A stretch of DNA of 64,000 nucleotides from Hydrogenophaga pseudoflava NBRC 102511 (GTDB taxonomy: Bacteria > Pseudomonadota > Gammaproteobacteria > Burkholderiales > Burkholderiaceae_C), in the NCBI RefSeq assembly GCF_001592285.1, contig NZ_BCWQ01000012.1, positions 62,001-126,000 on the forward strand, written 5' to 3'. Of the stretch, positions 54,497-63,663 are shown piece after piece (within the stretch, counting starts at the first letter, position 1; the number at the start of each line of letters is the position of its first letter). The position numbers and the translations under genes are program-made. The notes beneath the pieces are model-generated. The model made no database searches. It was not told the origin of the DNA and saw only the letters and a program-made list of their open reading frames with translations.

Positions 54497-55186
54497 TCAG
54501 AAAGAGAAGCGCGAGGGCTCGGCAAAGTTCCGCAAGCGGGGCGCGATCGTGTCCCAGGGCTGCTGGGTGCTGAAACCTGCGTCGTCCACGCGGGTGACGA
54601 CGGTGGCACGCATCACCGGCTCGTGGCCGACGATGGCGATCAGACGGCCACCCTTGGCCAGCAGGGCCAGCAGACCGGCCGGCACTTCGGCGACCGAGCC
54701 GGCCACCAGGATGGCGTCCCAGGGGCCTTCGGCGGCGCAGGCGGCAAAGCCGTTGGCTGCGGCGTCGGCCACCCGCACCTCGGCGTTGGTGATGCCGGCC
54801 TGCTGCAGGTTCTTGCGCGCGGCGCTGGCGATGGCGTCGTCGATTTCCAGCGAGACCACGCGCTGGGCCAGGCTGGCCAGCAGCGCGGTGGTGTACCCGC
54901 TGCCGGTGCCGATCTCCAGCACCTTGTCGGTGGCTTTCAGTGCCAGGTCCTGCACCATGCGGGCCTGCACACGCGGGGCGAGCATGACCTGGTCGGCGCC
55001 GTGGCCCAGGGGCAGTTCCATGTCGACATAGGCCAGCGCCTTCTGCGCGGGCGAGACGAACTGGTCGCGCCTGACGCGGTCGAGCAGCTCCAGCACAGCC
55101 GGGTCCAGCACCTCCCAGGGGCGGACTTGCTGTTCGATCATGTTGAAGCGGGCACGGTCGAGGCTCAGGGGCGTCGAAGAGGTCAT
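54497..55186 (-). CDS. pcm: Protein-L-isoaspartate O-methyltransferase family protein
   Basis: 229-residue class I SAM methyltransferase. It has MIEQQVRPWEVLDPAVLELL and RDQFVSPAQKALAYVDMELP at the N-terminus, motif I VLEIGTGSGYTTALLASLA, and the acidic SLEIDD strand. It is the Pcm-like branch linked to tolC rather than the classical surE-pcm-rpoS locus, and whether it repairs isoaspartate is not certain. It starts 57 bp after the RND pump gene. Confidence 0.88.
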   Translation of the reverse strand: MTSSTPLSLDRARFNMIEQQVRPWEVLDPAVLELLDRVRRDQFVSPAQKALAYVDMELPLGHGADQVMLAPRVQARMVQDLALKATDKVLEIGTGSGYTTALLASLAQRVVSLEIDDAIASAARKNLQQAGITNAEVRVADAAANGFAACAAEGPWDAILVAGSVAEVPAGLLALLAKGGRLIAIVGHEPVMRATVVTRVDDAGFSTQQPWDTIAPRLRNFAEPSRFSF

Positions 55187-55242
55187 TTTTGATACTCCGG
55201 TGGGTATGTTAGCCGATCTGTTCCGATTTTACCGAGCGGGGC

Positions 55243-58200
55243 TCATCGGGCCGCTGACGCCGCGGGCGCGAAGCCCAGCCGGCGCCGCACCCAGGTTGCC
55301 AGATCGTCCATGTAGCAGTAGACGACTGGCACCACGACCAGGGTCAGGATGGAAGAGGTGATGACACCGCCGATCACGGCCTGGCCCATGGGGGCGCGCT
55401 GCTCCGAGCCTTCGGTGAGTGCAAAGGCCAGCGGCACCATGCCGAACACCATGGCCAGCGTGGTCATCAGGATCGGGCGCAGTCGCACCTTGGCCGCCAG
55501 CAGCAGGGCGTTCTCGCGGTCCAGCGGCGGCTGGCCCTCGAAGCCCTCGCGCGCCCGGATCGCGAAGTCGACCAGCAGGATGGCGTTCTTGGTCACCAGG
55601 CCCATCAGCAGCACGATGCCGATGACCGAGAACATGCTCATGGTCGAGCCGAACATCAGCAGCGCCAGCACCACGCCGATCAGGGTCAGCGGCAGCGAGG
55701 TCATCAGCGCCAGCGGCTGCAGAAAGCTCTGGAACTGGCTGGCCAGGATCATGTAGATGAAGATGATCGCCAGCGCCAGCGCTGAGACCGCATAGGCAAA
55801 GGATTCCTGCATGTTCTTGGTCGAGCCGCCGAACTCGTAGCGGTAACCCGGCGGGAAGCTCATCTGGTCGAGCACCTGGCGGATCTCGCCCGAGACCTCG
55901 CCGGCCGAACGGCCGTAGACGTTGGCGCTGATCGCGACCTCGCGGTTGAGGTTGCGGCGGTTGATCTGGTTCGGACCGGTGGACTCGACCACCTCGGCGA
56001 TCTGGCCCAGCCGCACCACGCGCGCGCTGCCGTCGGCGTTGTTGCCGACCACGAAGGGCAGTTGTTCCAGGTCGTCGGCGCGGGCGCGCTGCTCCGGCGC
56101 CAGGCGCACGTTCACGTCGTAGCTCTCGCCGTCGGCGGCGCGCCAGTTGCCCACGGTCTGCCCGGCCACGAAGGTGCGCAGGCTGCTGGCCACGGCGGCG
56201 CTGTTGAGGCCGGCGTCCGAGGCGATCTCGCGCCGCATCACGATGTCCACCGTGGGTTTGTTGGGCTTGATGCTGGCGTCCAGATCGACCAGGCCGACGA
56301 TGGGTCGCACGCGCTCCGTCACCTGGGCGGTCAGCCGCTCCAGCTCGGCCAGGTCGTCGCCCTGCAGCGAGAACTCGATCTGCTTGTTGCCGCCCACCGG
56401 GTCGAGCAGGCCCGCGTGGGTGACGGTGATGCCGGGCACGGTGCGCAGCCGGTCGCGCAGCTTCGCCGCCATGGCGTCGGCGTTGAGGGCGCGTTCCTTG
56501 CGGTCGACCAGGCGCACATAGACGCTGGCGTACATCGTGCCCTGCGCGTTGCCGGTGTTGATGGTCGAGAGCGTGTACCTCACCTCGGGGAATTCACGCA
56601 GGATGGCCTCGACCTGCTTCGTCTTCGCCTCGGTCGCCTGCAGCGAGGAACCGACCGGCGTGTGGAAGGACAGCGAGGTTTCGGAGAAGTCGGCCTTGGG
56701 CACGAACTCGGTGCCCAGCAGCGGCAGCATGAAGACGCTGCCGACGAACACCGCAATCGCCAGCGCCATCGTCGACAGCTTGTGCGCCAGCGACCAGCGC
56801 AGCGCGCCCTGGTAGGTGTCGGCCAGCCGGTCCTGCACGTGGTCGAACCAGCCGGTGATGCGGCCGATGGTCTTGTCGTACAGCGTCACCGGCGCGAGGT
56901 GCCTGCCATGCTTCTCGATCTCGGGGTCGTGCCAGACCGAGGACAGCATCGGATCAAGCGTGAAGCTCACGAACATCGAGATCAGCACGGCCGCGACCAT
57001 GGTGATGCCGAACTCATGGAAGAACTTGCCGATGATGCCGCCCATGAAGCCGATGGGCAGGAACACCGCGACGATGGACAGCGTGGTGGCCAGCACCGCC
57101 AGCCCGATTTCTGCCGTGCCATCCATGGCGGCGTCGAACGGGCGCTTGCCCATCTGCACGTGGCGCACGATGTTCTCGCGCACCACGATGGCGTCGTCGA
57201 TCAGCAGGCCCACCGACAGCGTGAGCGCCATCAGCGTGATCATGTTGATGGTGAACCCGAACAGGTTCATGAAGAAGAAGGTGCCGATCACCGAGATTGG
57301 CAGCGTCAGGCCGGTGATCACCGTCGAGCGCCACGAGTTCAGGAACAGGAACACGATCAGCACGGTGAGCAGCGCACCTTCAATCAGCGTCTGGCGCACG
57401 TTCTCGACCGAGACGCGGATCGGCCGCGAGCCGTCGGCAATCGGCTCCAGCTTCACGCCCGGCGGCAGTTCGGCCTTGAGCGAGTCGACGGCGGCCTTCA
57501 GGCCATCGGTGACCGCGATGGTGTTCTCGTCCTGCGCCTTCTGCACCTGCAGCAGCAGGGTGCGCTGGCCGTTGTAGAGCGCCAGGCTCTCGACCTCCTG
57601 CGTGCCGTCGCTCACGTGCGCGACCTGCGACAGGTGCACGGGGCTGCCGCCGCGCCGCGCCACGATGATCTGGCCGAAGTCCTGCGGGTTCTTCAGGCGC
57701 GAGAGCACCTGCACCACGCGGTCGCGCTCGCTGGTCTTGAGCGTGCCCACCGGCAGGTCCTGGTTCTCGTTGCGCACCGCCGTCGTGACCTGGTCGGCGG
57801 TGACGCCCAGCGCCTCCATCGCGGCCGGGTCGAGGTGGATGTTGACGGCGCGCCGGGTGCCGCCCACCAGGGTGACCGAGCCCACGCCGCGCACGTTCTC
57901 GAGGCGCTTCTTGAGCGTCTGCTCGGCCCAGGTGGTCAGCTCGACTGCGCTGAGCGCCTTTCCGTTGACTGCTTCAGGGAGCACCGCCACCGACCAGATC
58001 GCCCGGCTGGCCGGGTCGAAGCGCAGCACGCGCGGTTCCTTCACGTCGGTGCGGAAGCTGGGCTTGAGGATGGCGATCTTCTCGCGCACGTCGTCCGCCG
58101 CCTTGCGGCCGTCGATGTGCAGCTGGAACTCGATGATGACGACCGACTGGCCTTCGTAGCTGCGCGAGGTCAGGGCATTGACGCCGGCGATCGCGTTGAC

Positions 58201-58410
58201 GGCTTCTTCAACCTTCTTCGTGACCTCGGATTCGACGATCTCGGGCGAGGCGCCGGGGTACTCGGTGGTGACCACGACCACCGGGAAGTCGATGTTGGGG
58301 AACTGGTCGACCTTCAGGCGCTGGAAGGCGAACAGCCCCAGCACCAGCAGGGCCAGCATGACCATGGTCGCGAAGACCGGGTTGCGCAGCGAAACGCGGG
58401 TGAACCACAT
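55243..58410 (-). CDS. RND efflux pump inner-membrane transporter (HAE1 family)
   Basis: 1055 residues, twelve transmembrane helices and two large periplasmic loops as in AcrB/MexB. The N-terminus MWFTRVSLRNPVFATMVMLAL, the proton-relay region VGLLIDDAIVVREN in TM4, EIGLAVLATTLSIVAVFLP, and GIVLLMGLVTKNAILLVDFA in TM10 are diagnostic. It expels hydrophobic compounds by proton antiport; which ones is not predictable. It follows the adaptor gene by 10 bp, and TolC is encoded just downstream. Confidence 0.95.
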   Translation of the reverse strand: MWFTRVSLRNPVFATMVMLALLVLGLFAFQRLKVDQFPNIDFPVVVVTTEYPGASPEIVESEVTKKVEEAVNAIAGVNALTSRSYEGQSVVIIEFQLHIDGRKAADDVREKIAILKPSFRTDVKEPRVLRFDPASRAIWSVAVLPEAVNGKALSAVELTTWAEQTLKKRLENVRGVGSVTLVGGTRRAVNIHLDPAAMEALGVTADQVTTAVRNENQDLPVGTLKTSERDRVVQVLSRLKNPQDFGQIIVARRGGSPVHLSQVAHVSDGTQEVESLALYNGQRTLLLQVQKAQDENTIAVTDGLKAAVDSLKAELPPGVKLEPIADGSRPIRVSVENVRQTLIEGALLTVLIVFLFLNSWRSTVITGLTLPISVIGTFFFMNLFGFTINMITLMALTLSVGLLIDDAIVVRENIVRHVQMGKRPFDAAMDGTAEIGLAVLATTLSIVAVFLPIGFMGGIIGKFFHEFGITMVAAVLISMFVSFTLDPMLSSVWHDPEIEKHGRHLAPVTLYDKTIGRITGWFDHVQDRLADTYQGALRWSLAHKLSTMALAIAVFVGSVFMLPLLGTEFVPKADFSETSLSFHTPVGSSLQATEAKTKQVEAILREFPEVRYTLSTINTGNAQGTMYASVYVRLVDRKERALNADAMAAKLRDRLRTVPGITVTHAGLLDPVGGNKQIEFSLQGDDLAELERLTAQVTERVRPIVGLVDLDASIKPNKPTVDIVMRREIASDAGLNSAAVASSLRTFVAGQTVGNWRAADGESYDVNVRLAPEQRARADDLEQLPFVVGNNADGSARVVRLGQIAEVVESTGPNQINRRNLNREVAISANVYGRSAGEVSGEIRQVLDQMSFPPGYRYEFGGSTKNMQESFAYAVSALALAIIFIYMILASQFQSFLQPLALMTSLPLTLIGVVLALLMFGSTMSMFSVIGIVLLMGLVTKNAILLVDFAIRAREGFEGQPPLDRENALLLAAKVRLRPILMTTLAMVFGMVPLAFALTEGSEQRAPMGQAVIGGVITSSILTLVVVPVVYCYMDDLATWVRRRLGFAPAASAAR

Positions 58411-58420
58411 GGTGCGGCGC

Positions 58421-59608
58421 TCAGTTGGCGGCGGCCTTGGCCGGGGGCGTGGCGGTGGGCGCCGCCAGCTTCACCTCGGTGCCCTCGCGGATCAGCCCGG
58501 CCTGCACGCGCAGCAGCTGCGTGCCCGCGGGTGCGGCGGTCACGCCGTCGACCACCAGCATGGCCTCACCGCCGTGCTGCCCCTGTCGGCCCAGGGGGAC
58601 CGGCACGTGGGCGATCTTGCCGCCCTGGATCACCTGGATGTAGGGCTGGGGCTTGTCGTTGCGCACCGCCGAGAGCGGCACCGCCAGCGCCTTGAGCTGG
58701 CCGGTGACGATCTCGCCCTGCGCGAACAGGCCCTGGCGCATGCCGGCCGCGGCAGGCAGGCGCAGGTAGACCAGCACGCTGCGGCTGCCCGCCTGCACGC
58801 TGGGATTGATGCGCGCCACCGTGGCGTCCACCGCCTGGTCCAGACCTTCAATCTTGAGTCGCGCCTTCTGGCCCACCGCCACGCTCGCAGCGTCGGCCGG
58901 TGCCAGCGCGGCTTCCAGCTCGAAACCGCTGAGGTCCACCACCTCCAGGATGCGGGCGTCCACGCCCACGCGCTCGCCGTTCTGCACCAGCCGGGCCGAG
59001 ACCTGACCCGAGAGCGGCGCGCGCAGCGTGGTGTCGCCCAGCGCCTTGCGCGCGATGTCCAGCGCCGCGATGGCGGCCTGGTGGTTGGCCTCGGCGGCCG
59101 CAAGGTTGTTGGTCGAGGTCTCCAGCGCGGTGGCCGAGATGAAGCCCTGCTGCACCAGCGACTGGTTGTTGTCCTGCGCGCGCCTGGCAATCGCCACCTG
59201 CGCCAGCGCCGACTTGGCCTGCTGCTCGGCCTGGCGCACGCGGGCCTGGGCCTCGGTGCTGTCGATGCGGGCGACCACTTCGCCTGCCTGGACCGCATCG
59301 CCCTCGCGCTTGCTGATGCCCTGCACCTCGCCGGCCACACGGGCCTTGATGGCGGCGGTCTGCAGCGCCCGCAGCGAACCCGAGACGCCGACCGACTGCG
59401 CCAGCTCCAGCGCTTCGACCGTGGCCACGTCCTGCGGCGGCAGTTCGTACACCGGCGCCTTCTGTGCGGAGACGGCGGCCGCCGTGGCCGCCTCGCTCTG
59501 CGCCTTGCGCTTGCCCAGCGCGCGCGCTACGCCGAGGGCGATGGCGATCACGAGCAGGGCGAGCAGCAGCCATTTGATCCAGCCGGAACGGGAAGCGGGT
59601 GCGTTCAT
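58421..59608 (-). CDS. RND efflux periplasmic adaptor (membrane fusion protein)
   Basis: 395 residues. It has an N-terminal membrane anchor (WLLLALLVIAIALGVARAL), a lipoyl half-motif ARVAGEVQGISKREGDAVQAGEVVARI, an alpha-helical hairpin (about 110-180), a second lipoyl half TTLRAPLSGQVSARLVQNGERV and beta-barrel and membrane-proximal domains. ATG 59608 is chosen; the longer frame runs into the tetR gene. It bridges the RND pump and TolC. Confidence 0.94.
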   Translation of the reverse strand: MNAPASRSGWIKWLLLALLVIAIALGVARALGKRKAQSEAATAAAVSAQKAPVYELPPQDVATVEALELAQSVGVSGSLRALQTAAIKARVAGEVQGISKREGDAVQAGEVVARIDSTEAQARVRQAEQQAKSALAQVAIARRAQDNNQSLVQQGFISATALETSTNNLAAAEANHQAAIAALDIARKALGDTTLRAPLSGQVSARLVQNGERVGVDARILEVVDLSGFELEAALAPADAASVAVGQKARLKIEGLDQAVDATVARINPSVQAGSRSVLVYLRLPAAAGMRQGLFAQGEIVTGQLKALAVPLSAVRNDKPQPYIQVIQGGKIAHVPVPLGRQGQHGGEAMLVVDGVTAAPAGTQLLRVQAGLIREGTEVKLAAPTATPPAKAAAN

Positions 59609-59634
59609 GGGGGTTCTCGGAAGAGGTCTGGTGT

Positions 59635-60276
59635 TCAGGGGCGCACGCGCATGCCATCCAGCAGCAGGCCGACCTGCGTGCCGAGGAAGGCCTGCGGGTC
59701 CAGCCGGTCGGCGGGCGGACAGCAGGGCGCCATCGAGTGTTTCCACATCAGCAGGAAGATCATGGGTGCGATGAGGCTGTAGACCGCGCTGTCCAGGTCC
59801 ATCGGCCGGAAGTCGCCGCGGTCGATGCCGCGCTGCAGCACCCGCTTGAGCAGGGCCCGGCCGGGGTCGATCACCTCGTGCTGGTAGAAGCTGGCGATTT
59901 CGGGGAAGGTGCCGGCCTCGCTCATCACCAGCTTGGTGATGCCCGAGGCGGCGGTCATGCCGATGCGTTCCCACCAGGCGTTCATGGTGTAGCGCAGCAG
60001 TTCGGCGCTGTCGCCCTGGAAGGCGTCCAGCTCGTCGTTCCACTCGCCGAAGCGGCCGGCGATGGTTTCGCGCACCACGGCCTTGAAGAGTTCTTCCTTG
60101 CTGGGAAAGTAGAGGAAGAGGGTGCCTTTGGAGACGCCCGCGCGCGCGGCGACCTCCTCGACGCGGGTGGCGGCGAAGCCTTTTTCAACGAACAGGGCGA
60201 GCGCGGCGTCCAGCAGTTCGCCCGGGCGGGCTTCCTTGCGGCGTTCGCGTTTGGTGGGGGAGAGCGCGGAATTCAT
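59635..60276 (-). CDS. TetR-family repressor of the efflux operon
   Basis: 213 residues with an N-terminal HTH (TRVEEVAARAGVSKGTLFLYFPSKEELFKAVV, about 35-70) and an AcrR-like C-terminal ligand domain. It is first gene of the tetR-MFP-RND run, with the adaptor 26 bp downstream, and has a palindrome just ahead of its start codon, so autoregulation and repression of the pump are expected. Confidence 0.9.
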   Translation of the reverse strand: MNSALSPTKRERRKEARPGELLDAALALFVEKGFAATRVEEVAARAGVSKGTLFLYFPSKEELFKAVVRETIAGRFGEWNDELDAFQGDSAELLRYTMNAWWERIGMTAASGITKLVMSEAGTFPEIASFYQHEVIDPGRALLKRVLQRGIDRGDFRPMDLDSAVYSLIAPMIFLLMWKHSMAPCCPPADRLDPQAFLGTQVGLLLDGMRVRP

Positions 60277-60285
60277 CTTCTAATG

Positions 60286-60299
60286 ACTGACTGGTCAGT
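60286..60299. promoter_or_regulatory. TetR operator palindrome
   Basis: ACTGAC-TG-GTCAGT, a perfect 6-bp inverted repeat with 2-bp spacer, centred about 16 bp upstream of the tetR ATG. The half-site resembles operators of TetR-type efflux repressors. Confidence 0.7.
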
Positions 60300-60302
60300 A
60301 GT

Positions 60303-60914
60303 TTAGTTCCGCACCCCCGCAGCGTCAATCTGCGACAGCAGCGTGCGCAGGTGGGCCGTCACATCGGTCGGCCAGTCCGCCGCCAGCGCCTCCACCCGCG
60401 CCAGATCGCCCGCGAACAGCGCGCGGCTGACCTCTTCGTACTGCGGCAGGTCGCCGCACACGATGGACATGAAGCGGTAGGCCGCCTCGGTGGCGCGCCG
60501 CTGGGCCTGTGCCGAGCCGCCTTCGCGCATGGCCGACTGCACCAGCTTGCGCAGCGCGACCGAGGCGCCGCCGGGCTGGCGCGAGAGCCAGTCCCAGTGG
60601 CGCGGCAGCAGGGTCACTTCGCGGGCGGTCACGCCCAGCTTGGGTCGGCCGGGGCCGCGCGGCGCGTCGCTGCCGGGTGCTTCGTCCGGTTCGTCGGTGG
60701 CCGGGGCGGGCGGCAGCTGCGCCAGCAGCTGGGCGGCGGGTGTTCGCCAGTCCAGTTCGATGCGTTCGCTGGTGACGGCGTCGAGCACGAGCGGCAGCGC
60801 CTCGGGCTGTGCCGCCAGGTGCTGCTGCACGGCGGCGATCACGCCGGCCGGCTCGCCGCGGGCGAGCCGGCGGTGGTGTTCAAAGGCGATCCAGTGCGGG
60901 GAGAGCGAAGGCAT
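60303..60914 (-). CDS. DUF2239 family protein, possible ribbon-helix-helix regulator
   Basis: 203 residues with no assigned function. The family hallmark is GRPKLGVTAREVTLLPRHWD at about residues 88-107, continuing WLSRQPGGASVALRKLVQSA. I read this as strand-helix-helix: an extended REVTLL strand, a helix around RHWDWLSRQP and a second helix SVALRKLVQSAMRE, the pattern of Arc/MetJ DNA-binding proteins. The C-terminal part is helical (YRFMSIVCGDLPQYEEVSRALFAGD). The gene is preceded by two perfect TTACCCGGGTAA palindromes bracketing its promoter, consistent with autoregulation. It is not obviously linked to the efflux or aceE genes. Confidence 0.75.
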   Translation of the reverse strand: MPSLSPHWIAFEHHRRLARGEPAGVIAAVQQHLAAQPEALPLVLDAVTSERIELDWRTPAAQLLAQLPPAPATDEPDEAPGSDAPRGPGRPKLGVTAREVTLLPRHWDWLSRQPGGASVALRKLVQSAMREGGSAQAQRRATEAAYRFMSIVCGDLPQYEEVSRALFAGDLARVEALAADWPTDVTAHLRTLLSQIDAAGVRN

Positions 60915-60932
60915 GTGTGCGGTGTCCGAATA

Positions 60933-60971
60933 TTACCCGGGTAAAAGTATAGCTCATTTTTACCCGGGTAA
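60933..60971 (-). promoter_or_regulatory. Promoter of the DUF2239 gene bracketed by two perfect TTACCCGGGTAA palindromes
   Basis: The 12-bp perfect palindrome occurs at 60933-60944 and 60960-60971, centres 27 bp apart. Between them, on the minus strand, is a -10-like TATACT (complement of 60946-60951). A poor -35 candidate, TTATTA, overlaps the distal palindrome, and the proximal palindrome covers the likely start point. This is the geometry of a repressor operator pair controlling the DUF2239 gene. Confidence 0.75.
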
Positions 60972-60988
60972 TAAAGAGACCGCCGCCG

Positions 60989-63556
60989 TCAGGGGGCCGC
61001 TGCGCTCAGGGTCAGCGCCCGCTCCACGATGCTGGCGGCGTCGACCGCGAAGAAGCGCCGCAGCGCCGCGCGCGTGTCGCTGCGGCCGAAGCCGTCGGTG
61101 CCCAGGGTGGCGCAGGCGCGGTCGGCGGGCAGGTAGGCGCGCACGCTGTCGGGCACGGCGCGCACGTAGTCGGAGGCGGCCACGATGGGCCCGCGGGTCT
61201 GGCCCAGCAGGCGCGCGATGTAGGGCTCGGCTGCGCCTGCGGCGGCGCCTTCGCGCGCCAGTTCGCTCCAGCTGGTGACGGCGACCACGTCCACGCCCAG
61301 GCCCTGCGCGGCCAGTTGCTGCGCCGCCTGCCGCACCTCGCCCAGGATGGCGCCCGATCCCATCAGCGTGACGCCGGGGCCGCTGGCCGGGCCCAGGCGC
61401 TCGAACAGGTAGGCCCCGGCGATCACGCCGGCCGCCGCGCCCTCGGGCAGGTCGGGCTGGGCGTAGTTCTCGTTCATCAGCGTGACGTAATAGAAGACGT
61501 CCTGCTGCCGCTCCAGCATCTCGCGCATGCCGTGGTCGAGGATGACCGCCAGTTCGCCCGCGTAGGCCGGGTCGTAGGCCCTGCAGTTGGGGATGGTGGC
61601 GGCCACCAGGTGGCTGCTGCCGTCCTGGTGCTGCAGGCCTTCGCCGCCCAGCGTGGTGCGGCCCGAGGTCGCGCCCAGCAGGAAGCCGCGGGCGCGCTGG
61701 TCGGCGGCGGCCCAGATGGCGTCGCCGACGCGCTGGAAGCCGAACATCGAGTAGTAGATATAGAAGGGCAGCATGGCCAGGCCGTGCACGCTGTAGCTGG
61801 TGGCCGCCGCCGTCCAGCTGGCGATGGCGCCGGCCTCGCTGATGCCTTCTTCCAGGATCTGCCCGTCCTTGGCCTCGCGGTAGCTCAGCACCGAGCCGAT
61901 GTCTTCCGGCGCGTAGCGCTGGCCCACGCTGCTGTAGATGCCGACCTGCTTGAACAGGTTGGCCATGCCGAAGGTGCGCGCCTCGTCGGCGACGATGGGC
62001 ACGATGCGAGGGCCGAGCGCGGCGTCCTTGAGCAGGTTGCCCAGCATGCGCACGAAGGCCATGGTGGTGCTCATCTCCTTGCCGCCGGCGGCGAGGGCGA
62101 ACTGGCCGTAGCTGTCCAGCGGTGGCGCGGCCACCGGCGCGCAGCTGCTGTCGCGGCGCGGCAGGTGGCCGCCCAGGGCGGCGCGGCGCGCATGCAGGTA
62201 CTGCATCTCGGGGCTGTCGGCCGCGGGTTTGTAGAAGGTGAGGCTTGTGGCCTGCTCATCCGTCAGCGGCAGGTTGAAGCGGTTGCGGAACTCGATGAGG
62301 TCGGCGTCATCCAGTTTTTTCTGGCTGTGCGTCGTCATCTTGCCCTGCCCCGCTTGTCCCATGCCATAGCCCTTTTTGGTGTGGGCCAGGATCACCGTCG
62401 GCTGCCCCTTGTGGGCGGCAGCGGCGGCGTAGGCGGCGTGAATCTTGACGAGATCGTGTCCGCCGCGTTTGAGGCGGTCGATCTGCTCATCGGTCATGCC
62501 CTGGGCCAGGGCGGCCAGTTCGGGGTCCTGACCGAAGAAATGTTCGCGGTTGAAGCGGCCGTTCTTGGCCGCAAAGGTCTGCATCTGGCCGTCCACCGTG
62601 CCCTGGAGCGCGCGCAACAGGGCGCCGCTGCGGTCGCGTGCGAACAGGCCATCCCAGTCGCTGCCCCAGACCAGCTTGATCACGTTCCAGCCGGCGCCGG
62701 CGAACAGGCGTTCGAGCTCGTCGATGATGCGACCGTTGCCGCGCACCGGGCCGTCCAGCCGCTGCAGGTTGCAGTTGACCACCCAGACCAGGTTGTCCAG
62801 CCGCTCGCGCGCGGCCAGGGTGAGCGCGCTCATGCTTTCGGGCTCGTCCATCTCGCCGTCGCCGAACACGCCCCAGACCTTGCGGCCGGCGCAGTCGAGC
62901 AGGTTCCGGTCGCTCAGGTAATGCATGAAGCGCGCGTGGTAGATCGAGCTGATCGGGCCCAGGCCCATGGAGCCGGTGGGGAACTGCCAGAAGTCCGGCA
63001 TCAGCCAGGGGTGCGGGTAGCTGGAGAGGCCGCGCGCGCCGTGTTCGGGCGCCACGATTTCCTGCCGGTAGTGCGCCAGGTCGGCCTCGCTCAGGCGGCC
63101 TTCGAGGAACGCGCGGGCATAGACGCCGGGCGCGCTGTGGGGCTGGAAGAACACGAGATCGCCGCCATGGCCGTGGCTGCGCGCGTGGAAGAAGTGGTTG
63201 AAGCCGGCCTCGAACAGGTCGGCCGCGCTGGCGTAGCTGGCGATGTGGCCGCCCAGCTCGCCATAGGCCTTGTTGGCGCGCACCACCATGGCCAGGGCGT
63301 TCCAGCGCATCAGCGAGGCCAGCCGCTCCTCGATGGCGAGGTCGCCCGGGAACGGCGGCTGGTCGTCGACCGCGATGGTGTTCACGTACGGCGTGTTGCG
63401 CTCGGGCTGCCAGCCCACGTGGTGTTCGTGCGCCAGACGGGCCAGTTCGTCGAGCACGGCGCGGGCGCGCGCCGGTCCCTGGGTGTCAATGAGCGAGCGC
63501 AGGGCGTCGCGCCATTCCTGCGTTTCGGCCGGGTCGAGGTCGGGGCTGCTGTTCAA
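60989..63556 (-). CDS. Homodimeric-type 2-oxo acid dehydrogenase E1 (AceE-like; pyruvate or 2-oxobutyrate)
   Basis: 855 residues, full-length AceE type. Thiamine diphosphate motif GDGEMDEPESMSALTLAARE ... NLVWVVNCNLQRLDGPVRGN; other regions are SHGHGGDLVFFQPHSAPGVYARA, GLSSYPHPWLMPDFWQFPTGSMG and ATSGRTTLGGEGLQHQDGSS. It decarboxylates a 2-oxo acid and passes the acyl group to an E2. No E2 or E3 gene is adjacent; instead an Lrp/AsnC regulator is divergent, as in the mdeB/mdeR pair of P. putida where the E1 acts on 2-oxobutyrate from methionine. The start is TTG 63556 with GGAGAA 6 nt upstream; the frame extends to 63628 without a better site. It is likely an accessory paralogue of the housekeeping aceE. 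Confidence 0.88.
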   Translation of the reverse strand: MNSSPDLDPAETQEWRDALRSLIDTQGPARARAVLDELARLAHEHHVGWQPERNTPYVNTIAVDDQPPFPGDLAIEERLASLMRWNALAMVVRANKAYGELGGHIASYASAADLFEAGFNHFFHARSHGHGGDLVFFQPHSAPGVYARAFLEGRLSEADLAHYRQEIVAPEHGARGLSSYPHPWLMPDFWQFPTGSMGLGPISSIYHARFMHYLSDRNLLDCAGRKVWGVFGDGEMDEPESMSALTLAARERLDNLVWVVNCNLQRLDGPVRGNGRIIDELERLFAGAGWNVIKLVWGSDWDGLFARDRSGALLRALQGTVDGQMQTFAAKNGRFNREHFFGQDPELAALAQGMTDEQIDRLKRGGHDLVKIHAAYAAAAAHKGQPTVILAHTKKGYGMGQAGQGKMTTHSQKKLDDADLIEFRNRFNLPLTDEQATSLTFYKPAADSPEMQYLHARRAALGGHLPRRDSSCAPVAAPPLDSYGQFALAAGGKEMSTTMAFVRMLGNLLKDAALGPRIVPIVADEARTFGMANLFKQVGIYSSVGQRYAPEDIGSVLSYREAKDGQILEEGISEAGAIASWTAAATSYSVHGLAMLPFYIYYSMFGFQRVGDAIWAAADQRARGFLLGATSGRTTLGGEGLQHQDGSSHLVAATIPNCRAYDPAYAGELAVILDHGMREMLERQQDVFYYVTLMNENYAQPDLPEGAAAGVIAGAYLFERLGPASGPGVTLMGSGAILGEVRQAAQQLAAQGLGVDVVAVTSWSELAREGAAAGAAEPYIARLLGQTRGPIVAASDYVRAVPDSVRAYLPADRACATLGTDGFGRSDTRAALRRFFAVDAASIVERALTLSAAAP

Positions 63557-63663
63557 GGGAAATTCTCCGGGTGAGCGCAGCACTGTAGGCAGGATGCACG
63601 CGCATTTGTTGCCGGACTTGCTGAACAATCAGGCCTTCTTCCGCACGATGCACCGCCGATTCG

